Source: Candidatus Sumerlaeota bacterium
GTDB lineage: Bacteria; Sumerlaeota; Sumerlaeia; UBA8349
Assembly: GCA_003501375.1 (NCBI GenBank)
Contig: DNPO01000434.1
Location: forward strand, 2,363 to 8,598
DNA length: 6,236 nt
Direction: 5' to 3'
This document shows, in pieces, positions 1 to 5,273 of the stretch. The first letter of the stretch is position 1. Each line of letters opens with the position of its first letter. Under the pieces are notes generated by a model, which did not search any database, had not been told where the DNA came from, and saw only the letters and a list, made by a program, of their open reading frames with translations. Made by a program: the position numbers and the translations under genes.

Positions 1-700
1 ATTGTTTTCATGGCGTTTGGGGGTATGCTTCCTCGAGCAAGGGGTTCGTACATCCTGCTACTTATACCGAAAGGCGCGGGGCAAGGCAACGAGAAGATAC
101 ACGAGGCGAAACAGGAATACCCAATTACTTGTATAACCATTTGGAATTATTGATGATATGTATCATGGCAGATGCGTTGCTTTCGGGACGTACTCCCCAG
201 AATACCCATCCTGTTTTTTCGTAATCACATTGTTGTCTGGAATGTGCAATGTCGCTCAACCCCCGCCGCTTCGATAGCCATGCGCGCCACCTGCGGAAAG
301 GTTGTCCCAAATCACTTTGTCGCCCGGATGCTATGTTGTCCGTCCGGCAGGGTGAGGTTCGATCATGACAACTCATGTCTGCTTACGTTCTAATTATCGA
401 GGCGCGTCGACACGACGTTTTATGTTGCGCTGGGATGTCTGGACGGGATGAGGTTTTCGATTTCAATCACATGAAAAAAAAGGGGGGCCGTGCATGGCTT
501 TGGTGTTGCCTTGATCGCATCACTCCGTCAATAACAATATAACTATCATTAAAATATAGGGCGTTTTGTATTTCCGGGAGCGTTTACCTATTGATAGACA
601 CAAATCATTTTGCTGTTTTTCAACTGCTACGCAGTTGAAAAGAAACTGCGAGTTCAGTATCTATGGATGCATGAACACTCTCGTATTTTCCAACACGCTG
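1..700. other. Intergenic stretch without a recognisable gene
   Basis: I read both strands and found no ORF with family-like character. The open frames here are short (65 to 83 codons), lack recognisable motifs and overlap each other on opposite strands. On the minus strand between about 390 and 130 several frames carry short protein-like pieces that shift from frame to frame, which could be a decayed gene, but I cannot name a family. Visible structure is limited to a perfect 6-base inverted repeat at 153-166 and an 11-bp hairpin at 617-641. An AT-rich patch lies at 525-560. No tRNA or rRNA signature was seen. Confidence 0.6.
617..641. repeat. Perfect 11-bp hairpin with a 3-base loop
   Basis: The arms 617-627 and 631-641 are exact reverse complements around the loop TAC. 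The arms end in T4 and A4, so the structure is partly terminator-like, but neither strand has a clear run of T directly after the stem. It lies about 130 bases beyond the receptor stop codon in that gene's direction, and so could be a secondary 3' structure or a remnant of an intergenic repeat. Confidence 0.55.
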
Positions 701-760
701 GTAGAGGTAATTGCAAAACTCCAGAAAATTTTGTTTTCGGAGTTTTGCAATTGTCTCTGG
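701..760 (-). terminator. Long hairpin downstream of the chemoreceptor gene, possible terminator or repeat
   Basis: Arms 709-722 and 739-752 match perfectly over 14 bp. Inside them 724-728 pairs with 734-738, leaving a 5-base loop and a single bulged A at 723. Outside them 702-708 can pair with 753-759 using some G-T pairs. The total is about 26 paired positions in 60 bases. It begins 8 bases after the receptor stop codon on the minus strand, the right place for a terminator or a 3' mRNA-stabilising stem. No classic T-tract follows on the minus strand, and the stem is longer and more AT-rich than a usual intrinsic terminator, so a small palindromic repeat element is an equal alternative. Confidence 0.5.
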
Positions 761-767
761 TGAAACG

Positions 768-1184
768 TTAGTAGTGTAAAGCGTTCTCTGGGCGGGGAAG
801 TGTCCTTTTTTCGTTGGCTGAGTAATACGGCAATGTCATGTTGCTATTTGCTCTGTTGGCTGGAAGAGGGTGGGGGCTGGTTGTTGCATATCCCAATTCA
901 AAGTTGGGGCGCTCTCTCGCTGTACTGCTGGCTTGTACCATATTGACCAAATCAGCCACCACGCCTTGCATTTGTTGTGCCTGTGCGGAAAGTTCTTCGC
1001 TGGCCGAAGCGGATTCTTCTGCATTGGCCGCGACCTGTTGCGTTACCTTGTCCATCTGGGCAATGGCGCTGTTAATTTGGTTAATTCCTTCGGACTGTTC
1101 TTTTGAGGCTGTGGTTACTTCGCGCGTTTGCTCTGCCACCGCGGCGGTTACTTGCAGGATTTTGTTAATTGCTTCGGAGGCTTT
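768..1184 (-). pseudogene. C-terminal part of the frameshifted methyl-accepting chemotaxis protein
   Basis: This is the remaining 138 codons of the receptor whose first 515 codons lie at 1186-2730, now in a different frame. It begins at the AAA codon (Lys) directly after the extra base at 1185. The text from KASEAINKIL through ASKEQSEGINQI, AQMDKVTQQVAANAEES and ASASEELSAQ is the returning C-terminal helical arm of an MCP signalling hairpin, carrying the second methylation region (EES-ASASEE). A non-helical tail of about 55 residues follows. It ends in ENALHY and lacks the NWETF-like CheR-tethering pentapeptide. An internal GTG codon at 1137-1139 could give a 123-residue product, but a free C-arm would have no known function. 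The segment is translated in register only if the frame is corrected. Confidence 0.85.
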
Positions 1185-2730
1185 ATTCTACCACTTCCGC
1201 GCCGCGGTTGGATTGTTCGACGCTTGTTTCAATCAGTCCGGCGGTATCCTTGGCCGCAACGGCAGAGCGCTGAGCCAGATTACGGACTTCCTCGGCCACC
1301 ACGGCAAAGCCCTTGCCGTGCTCACCCGCCCGCGCCGCTTCAACGGCGGCATTCAACGCAAGTAAGTTGGTCTGGAAAGCAATTTCTTCAATGGTCTTAA
1401 TGATTCCTGATATTTTACCTGACGATTCCTTGATTTGCGTCATGGTTGAAACGGTTTCTCCCATTGCGGTATGGGCTTGTTCAGCGGCCTGGCGTGCTTG
1501 ATCCGCTCCTTCCGTCGCATTGTGCGCTTTTTCCGCGTTGCCATGTGCTTGTCCGGCGAGTTCCTCAAGTGCAGAGGAGGACTCCTCCAAACTGGAGGCC
1601 TGCTCGGTGGAGCCTTCGGCCAGTTGCTGGCTGCTTTGTGAAATTTGGCAGGATGCTGATGCGACTTGTTCCGATCCCGCAGAAAGCGCCTCAATGGCGC
1701 GATTGAGCGGCCTTGTAATAGAACGGGTAATGAGGATGGATGTGGTAATACCCAGAACGATCGCGACGATCAATCCTCCTATCATGACGTTGGAGGCCGT
1801 GCTCAATTGAGTGGTGGCGGCGGCGGTAACGGTTGCGGTATCCTTTGCCCCCTGAACCGCCGTTGCTTCTGCTTGTTTGAGTATTTCATCAGCCAATGCT
1901 ACGCGTTTGGGCGTGAAGTTCTCCAACGCTTGCCAATGGGCCAAAAAATTCTTCATGTTGGCACCGTAGTCTGCACTGAGTGTTTTGATCTCGTCAATCA
2001 ATTTGAGATGCTCCGCTTGTACTGTAATAGTACGCAACGTCTCCAGTTTTTTTGCCATTTCATCTAATTGTTGGATACCATCCTGAATATACTGTGCCTT
2101 GCGGAGAGCATGTGCTCTTGTAACCGAGAACCGAGCGGAAATACCTAACTCAAGCACATCCCGCATCAACGCGATTTTTTGGGCGCGTTCTCTTATTTTT
2201 TCTGGTTCTAACTTCTCGTCGAGTTCCTTGCTGAACAGGTCGTTCTGGATTTTTAAGAAAGCCGTACAATTTTCCGCGTGTTTCTTACTGGTAGCGGCCA
2301 TGTCTGTCTGGTTCTTTTTCATTTCCTCCACGGTTATCGCAGTTTCATTGACAAGCGCCCTATATTCTTTAAGCGCTTTGCCTGCGTTCTCCATCCCGGT
2401 TTTCATCTCACCCAAATTGGTGGATTTTGATACGAGGGTGCTGCCTTCTTTCAGCGTTTGCTCAATACCATCGAAATTCTTGAGTGCGGCTGCCAATCCT
2501 TTTTCGTCAAAAGCCAAGTTGAAGGATTGCATGTTATACATCGCCGTCTGTACGTTGCGCTCAAGTTGGCTCGCAATGGTTACGGACGGCGCGTATTCGT
2601 CGCTCAGGTTTTTTGCACCGTGCTTGACGTTGAGCATGTTGTAAATTGCCAAACACCCCAGCAGGACGGCAATTAACAAAAGTCCCCCGTATCCCATTGC
2701 AATTTTTGTACCCAATTTCATCTGTCGCAT
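1183..2730 (-). CDS. Methyl-accepting chemotaxis protein, truncated by a frameshift (515 of about 653 residues)
   Basis: A membrane chemoreceptor that would pass periplasmic ligand signals to CheW/CheA. TM1 spans residues about 12-30 and TM2 about 315-335. Between them lies a nearly all-helical sensor of about 280 residues in which two halves look alike, as expected for a helical bimodular (HBM-like) domain. Directly after TM2, ITRPLNRAIEAL leads into the signalling helix with little room for a HAMP domain. The first methylation region is around 376-390 (EQASSLEESSSALEE). The hairpin tip is highly conserved at 447-490 (IEEIAFQTNLLALNAAVEAA, then AGEHGKGF and AEEVRNLAQRSA). Start 2730 is preferred over the Met three codons later because AGGGAG lies 10 bases upstream of it. 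The frame hits TAA at 1183-1185, just after the tip, so this product lacks the C-terminal arm. With the frame corrected, hand counting gives about 18 heptads per arm (36H-like). Confidence 0.9.
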   Translation of the reverse strand: MRQMKLGTKIAMGYGGLLLIAVLLGCLAIYNMLNVKHGAKNLSDEYAPSVTIASQLERNVQTAMYNMQSFNLAFDEKGLAAALKNFDGIEQTLKEGSTLVSKSTNLGEMKTGMENAGKALKEYRALVNETAITVEEMKKNQTDMAATSKKHAENCTAFLKIQNDLFSKELDEKLEPEKIRERAQKIALMRDVLELGISARFSVTRAHALRKAQYIQDGIQQLDEMAKKLETLRTITVQAEHLKLIDEIKTLSADYGANMKNFLAHWQALENFTPKRVALADEILKQAEATAVQGAKDTATVTAAATTQLSTASNVMIGGLIVAIVLGITTSILITRSITRPLNRAIEALSAGSEQVASASCQISQSSQQLAEGSTEQASSLEESSSALEELAGQAHGNAEKAHNATEGADQARQAAEQAHTAMGETVSTMTQIKESSGKISGIIKTIEEIAFQTNLLALNAAVEAARAGEHGKGFAVVAEEVRNLAQRSAVAAKDTAGLIETSVEQSNRGAEVVE

Positions 2731-2732
2731 AA

Positions 2733-2828
2733 TTACCCATCTCCCTTCGTTGAAGTACCGGGATTCGCTTGCTTAGCAAGGAGCACCCGGTTACAGCACC
2801 ACACGATAGCAATCAAAGCAATCATCAT
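2733..2828 (-). CDS. Possible 31-residue membrane microprotein ahead of the chemoreceptor
   Basis: From the double ATG at 2828/2825 the frame reads MMIALIAIVWCC, then a basic stretch (NRVLLAKQ) and a polar end (TSTKGDG), stopping at TAA 2733-2735. The stop is 2 bases before the receptor ATG, the spacing typical of translationally coupled genes. The N-terminal half is a short hydrophobic segment long enough to span or associate with a membrane, followed by positive charges. The frame stays open upstream to about 2890 without a further ATG. An AGGA stands immediately before the ATGs, 3 bases before the second, which is too close for a strong ribosome site. I recognise no family. Chance is a serious alternative, since the same bases also form a leader hairpin. 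Confidence 0.25.
   Translation of the reverse strand: MMIALIAIVWCCNRVLLAKQANPGTSTKGDG
2741..2746 (-). promoter_or_regulatory. Shine-Dalgarno site of the chemoreceptor gene
   Basis: Reads AGGGAG on the minus strand, 10 bases before the ATG at 2730. It favours this start over the in-frame ATG at 2721, which would be 19 bases away. The site lies inside the last codons of the possible small ORF at 2733-2828, so ribosomes translating that ORF would finish on top of it. Confidence 0.65.
2757..2796 (-). promoter_or_regulatory. Hairpin in the leader of the chemoreceptor mRNA
   Basis: ACCGGG at 2757-2762 pairs with CCCGGT at 2791-2796, and inside it CTTGC at 2769-2773 pairs with GCAAG at 2777-2781 around the loop TTA. 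The structure lies about 27 bases upstream of the receptor start on the same transcript. It has no T-tract, so it is not an obvious attenuator. It does not match the conserved core of a c-di-GMP (GEMM) riboswitch. Confidence 0.35.
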
Positions 2829-2835
2829 TCCTGAA

Positions 2836-3166
2836 GCAGACGGAAGGGGTAAAATATTAACAAAGAAGGCGTGATATCCAATAAAGACAATGCGTTATGT
2901 GTATGCTGGGCGGATATTTTATTGCTGAAATGCCGCAAAAAAAGGTTTGGAAGGGGAGAAGGCTATTGAGCGGGTTTGGCGCATGGGGTGGCGTGTTTTT
3001 GTGCTTTGCACCAGTCTGGTGGGCACATAAACAGCGTAACAGTTTGCATGTGTCGTTTGGGGTGAGTTGTGCTGTATTTGGCACACTTTGAGATGGGAGT
3101 AATTAATGAAAAAAACGGTGTCGCGCGGGGGAAGCAATAAGTGAACATTTGCCTCTCATCTATTTT
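2836..3166. other. Intergenic region between response regulator and chemoreceptor
   Basis: No convincing gene is present. The overlapping short frames are low-complexity or lack motifs. It must hold the receptor promoter if the receptor is transcribed separately. Two weak candidates exist on the minus strand. One is a flagellar sigma-28-like pair, TAAA at 2918-2921 and ACACATAA at 2895-2902 with 15 bases between them (the second box matches GCCGATAA at five of eight positions). The other is a sigma-70-like pair, TTGGAT and TAATAT, 16 bases apart, near 2850-2880. I see no clear terminator after the regulator stop codon at 3167. Confidence 0.5.
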
Positions 3167-4657
3167 TCATCGGAAGCTGTTTACATCCAATGCCGCGTTG
3201 TTTAAAAGGCGATATAGCGATCTGCGTGGGATGCGGGATGCTTGCGCTGCCAGGGTAACGTTTCCCTGGGCTTGAATGAGCAGGCGGATTAAGTATTCTC
3301 GTTCAGAGCGCGCGACAAATGTTTCAAACGGTTCAATTTGTCCTCCCGTCATTTGGGAATTTGTTTCCGCTATGTTTTGAGTTTTAACATGATAGGCTTT
3401 CCGTAATTTTGCGGGGAGATCATGGGGGTGAATCGTATTGCCTTGAGCGAGGTTGACGGCGTGTTCAATCGCATTACGCAATTCACGGACGTTACCGGGC
3501 CAGGTGTGAGCGCGCAAACAGGTCTGCGCTTCGGGTGAGATGGACCGAATGTGGGGAAACTCGGCTGCAAAGTCGCTCAGGAAATATTCGGCAAGCGGGA
3601 TGATTTCCTCCGGACGTTCGCGCAGGGGGGGCAACGTAATTGGAACAACGTTCAGGCGGTAGTAGAGGTCTTCGCGAAAATGGCCGGCCTTGACTTCCTG
3701 TTCCAGATTGCGGTTACTGGCAGCGATGATGCGAATATCTGCCTGCGCTTCTTCATCGCTACCTACAGGTTTGAAGGTACGCTCCTGCAGCAGGCGTAAA
3801 ATTTTGGATTGGAGGTGTATGGGCATTTCTCCAATTTCATCGAAGAAGACCGTCCCGCCGTTGGAATAAGCGATGAGCCCTTGATGATCGCGTTCTGCCC
3901 CGGTGAAAGCGCCTTTTTTATGTCCGAATAACGTGGATTCCAACAATCCTTCCGGGATTGCGGTGCAATCAATGACGGTGATTCTTTTTTCGCTGCGCAA
4001 ACTGTGTTCGTGTATTGCGCGCGCGATCTGTTCTTTACCGGTACCGCTTTCACCGGAAATCAGAATGTTGGCGTTGGTTGGGGCAATTTGTGCAATTAAA
4101 CGGAAAATGTCCAACATGGCTGGGCTTTTTCCCAACAAGCCCGAATAGGTGGGAGGATGTTGTAACTGGCGCGCCTGCAACTCATTGATCTTAATCAAGT
4201 TTTGATGTTCTAGTGCTCGATGTACCACAGAGCATAGGCTGGCGTTAAGGATGGGTTTGACAAGAAAGTCATATGCACCTAATTTCATGGCTTGGACTGC
4301 TTTGTTCACGTCGGCATGCGCAGTTAGAACAACCACGAGAGGCTTCTGTTCCATCTCGCCGATGTATTTTAGCACCTCCATCCCATCCATTTGAGGCATA
4401 AGCAGGTCAGTAATTACTAAATCATAAAGGCCGCTCTGAATGGCGACTAACGCTTCCAATCCATTCGATGCTTCCCAGCAGGAATGGCCTTCTGTTTCAA
4501 GGGATTTTATGAAATATTGCCGGAGTATCTCTTCGTCATCAACGATGAGAATTCGTCCCGGTAGTGTGGGGGTATGGGGCATTGCGGGAGATTGTTTTTC
4601 AGAGGAGGGTAAAGGTCGCCACCTGCTGTTGAGGCACAAGCGATCCGTGAGAGTCAT
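3167..4657 (-). CDS. NtrC-family sigma-54-dependent response regulator
   Basis: A two-component transcription activator. The receiver (about 35-150) has the acidic pocket D40-D41-E42, phosphoacceptor D84 in VITDLLMP, T112 and K134 in VKP. The AAA+ domain (about 172-420) has Walker A GESGTGKE (202-209), the sigma-54-contacting loop GAFTGA (249-254), Walker B with D273-E274, an FREDLYYRLNV arginine region (327-337) and WPGNVREL (386-393). A Fis-type helix-turn-helix lies at about 462-487 (GNVTLAAQAS, RRSLYRLLNN). All catalytic and switch residues are present, so it should hydrolyse ATP and open sigma-54 promoters when phosphorylated. Length fits the AtoC/ZraR/NtrC class. The first 33 residues are not receiver sequence. 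An alternative ATG at 4582 gives 471 residues and a more typical N-terminus, but neither start has a good ribosome site. No cognate kinase is in the window. Confidence 0.95.
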   Translation of the reverse strand: MTLTDRLCLNSRWRPLPSSEKQSPAMPHTPTLPGRILIVDDEEILRQYFIKSLETEGHSCWEASNGLEALVAIQSGLYDLVITDLLMPQMDGMEVLKYIGEMEQKPLVVVLTAHADVNKAVQAMKLGAYDFLVKPILNASLCSVVHRALEHQNLIKINELQARQLQHPPTYSGLLGKSPAMLDIFRLIAQIAPTNANILISGESGTGKEQIARAIHEHSLRSEKRITVIDCTAIPEGLLESTLFGHKKGAFTGAERDHQGLIAYSNGGTVFFDEIGEMPIHLQSKILRLLQERTFKPVGSDEEAQADIRIIAASNRNLEQEVKAGHFREDLYYRLNVVPITLPPLRERPEEIIPLAEYFLSDFAAEFPHIRSISPEAQTCLRAHTWPGNVRELRNAIEHAVNLAQGNTIHPHDLPAKLRKAYHVKTQNIAETNSQMTGGQIEPFETFVARSEREYLIRLLIQAQGNVTLAAQASRIPRRSLYRLLNNAALDVNSFR

Positions 4658-4710
4658 CTTATAGTATGCCTGAATAGTTTATGCAAGTTTTTCGTATATG
4701 ACAAAGCCTG

Positions 4711-4796
4711 AATTCAACTTACAAGTGCAACACTTTGCTTTTGTACCACAATCGGTTTTCGTTCGACAAGCGCCTCGTGCGGCGTGAGGTAGCCCC
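4711..4796 (-). mobile_element. IS30-family insertion sequence remnant: 3' end of transposase plus terminal repeat
   Basis: The minus-strand frame reads GYLTPHEAL, then VERKPIVVQKQSVALVS and a TGA stop at 4714-4716. GY-x-TP-x-E near the C-terminus followed by a terminal VAL-x-(S/T) is the usual ending of IS30-family transposases, where the last codons lie inside the terminal inverted repeat. The repeat itself is visible at about 4711-4736 (GTGTTGCAC, TTGTAAGTTGAATT on the minus strand), typical of IS30 ends. Everything upstream of the last 27 or so codons is missing. The coding text stops exactly at the edge of the MITE-like element at 4797. The fragment cannot encode an active enzyme. It lies about 50 bases upstream of the regulator gene and might contribute to its promoter region. 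Confidence 0.7.
4788..4794. repeat. Left copy of candidate target-site duplication (GGTAGCC)
   Basis: Identical to 4981-4987 on the other side of the MITE-like element. Removing the element and one copy would join the IS30 remnant directly to the stem-loop repeat block. Across the join the minus strand would read KAIGYLTPHEA in one frame. Seven bases is short enough that coincidence cannot be excluded. Confidence 0.45.
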
Positions 4797-4980
4797 GGGT
4801 GCATCTTGAGTTTGTTACCCGTTTTGGGCAAGACTGTTTCCACGTGTGGAAGTTGTGGTTTATCTCGAAAGGACGGGACATACGCTTATCCCCGGTTAGC
4901 GTATGTCCCATCCCTTCGGGATGAACGGCAACTACCTTGCTATCGCATGATGTGTCATATAACAAATTCAAGATGCACCC
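4797..4980. mobile_element. MITE-like element, 184 bases, with 21-base terminal inverted repeats
   Basis: The ends 4797-4817 and 4960-4980 are reverse complements at 20 of 21 positions, both beginning GGGTGCATCTTG when read inward. The same 7 bases, GGTAGCC, lie near the left end (4788-4794) and immediately after the right end (4981-4987), consistent with a target-site duplication of 7 to 9 bases (two bases on the left, CC, intervene or are mismatched). The interior is highly structured. It has a perfect 12-bp stem (4875-4886 with 4898-4909), a 6-bp stem with a TTC loop (4909-4923), a 6-bp stem (4838-4851) and a small CCC/GGG stem (4818-4828). It has no convincing transposase gene, so it would need an enzyme supplied elsewhere. 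I do not recognise the parental family from the ends. Confidence 0.7.
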
Positions 4981-4987
4981 GGTAGCC
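4981..4987. repeat. Right copy of candidate target-site duplication (GGTAGCC)
   Basis: Directly abuts the right terminal inverted repeat, as a target-site duplication should. The left copy is two bases away from its terminal repeat, which suggests either a 9-base duplication with two changed bases or slight end decay. Confidence 0.45.
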
Positions 4988-5130
4988 TATCGCTTTAGCA
5001 GCCTGCTTTTTAATGCGACGGCTGAAGCCAATCCGTAAGGATGCTGAAGTGCGCTATTTAATTCGGGGGGTAGGCCTTTCCCCTCCGGACTAAAGCCGGG
5101 GGCAAACAGGAGCCTGCTGAAGCAGCCTAA
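4986..5130. repeat. Cluster of short stem-loop repeats with a CTRAAG-type core
   Basis: Five short imperfect palindromes share a core of CTGAAG or CTAAAG (or its complement) flanked by G/C arms. They are GCTTTAGC (4992-4999, inverted orientation), GGCTGAAGCC (5020-5029), TGCTGAAGTG (5043-5052), the CCGG-ACTAAAG-CCGG hairpin (about 5083-5103) and CTGCT-GA-AGCAG (5114-5125). The arms differ in sequence while the core is kept, as expected for a REP-like intergenic repeat family whose units have diverged. No coding frame is convincing here. Its role is unknown; such elements can affect mRNA stability or act as insertion hotspots. Confidence 0.5.
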
Positions 5131-5150
5131 AAAAAATCTTGCAAAACGCT

Positions 5151-5174
5151 GGGTTGCACCCTTCAAGTGTCATT
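5151..5174. repeat. Possible degenerate second terminal repeat of the IS30-like element
   Basis: Read on the plus strand this stretch (GGGTTGCACCC, then TTCAAGTGTCATT) resembles the inverted copy of the IS30-like end at 4711-4734. By hand alignment about 16 of 23 positions match with one inserted base, including GTTGCAC. If real, it would make 4711-5174 an internally deleted IS30-like derivative that later received the MITE-like element. The similarity is modest and may be chance. Confidence 0.25.
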
Positions 5175-5203
5175 GATTAATTTTTTTGAAGCAATCAACG
5201 GGC

Positions 5204-5247
5204 AATCTGTGTAATCTGTGGATTGTTGGTTGGGGGCTAAATCTGTG
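5204..5247. repeat. AATCTGTG repeat motif, three copies
   Basis: AATCTGTG occurs at 5204-5211, 5213-5220 and 5240-5247. The first two are 9 bases apart; the third follows after a G-rich gap. The text ATCTGTGTAATCTGTGG is a recurrent intergenic repeat in many environmental bacterial genomes. The first ATG of the permease frame (5250) comes 2 bases after the third copy, which argues that this ATG belongs to the repeat and is not the natural start. Confidence 0.55.
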
Positions 5248-5273
5248 TCATGTGCGGAACTGGTAGTTCTTTC

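Noticed and set aside
1181..1190. Programmed +1 ribosomal frameshift at GAA-TAA-A
   Set aside because: There is no slippery codon like the CTT-TGA of prfB and no upstream Shine-Dalgarno-like stimulator; a simple insertion is the better explanation.
838..1365. 175-codon plus-strand open frame opposite the chemoreceptor
   Set aside because: It lies antisense to the conserved MCP signalling domain and is an artefact of that gene's codon pattern; it has no motifs of its own.
2099..2644. 181-codon plus-strand open frame rich in Ser, Leu and Phe
   Set aside because: It is antisense to the receptor's helical sensor domain; the hydrophobic composition is the complement of Glu/Lys-rich helices.
2640..2660. 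Lipobox-like LLGC at residues 23-26 of the chemoreceptor
   Set aside because: It lies inside the first transmembrane segment of an MCP, which acts as an anchor; receptor lipidation is not expected.
2757..2880. c-di-GMP (GEMM) riboswitch in the receptor leader
   Set aside because: The conserved GCACAGGGCAAACC-like and GGTAGCGGGG-like cores are absent.
2897..3091. 64-codon plus-strand frame with hydrophobic residues
   Set aside because: No ribosome site, overlapping frames on the other strand, and composition driven by G/T-rich sequence; no recognisable family.
3078..3093. TGGCAC sigma-54 -24 box on the plus strand
   Set aside because: The -12 element has GA where GC is required, and the orientation leads into the 3' end of the regulator gene.
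4714..4971. An 85-residue intact protein on the minus strand
   Set aside because: Only its last 27 or so codons are IS30 transposase; the first part is read through the MITE-like element's hairpins and is a chance fusion.
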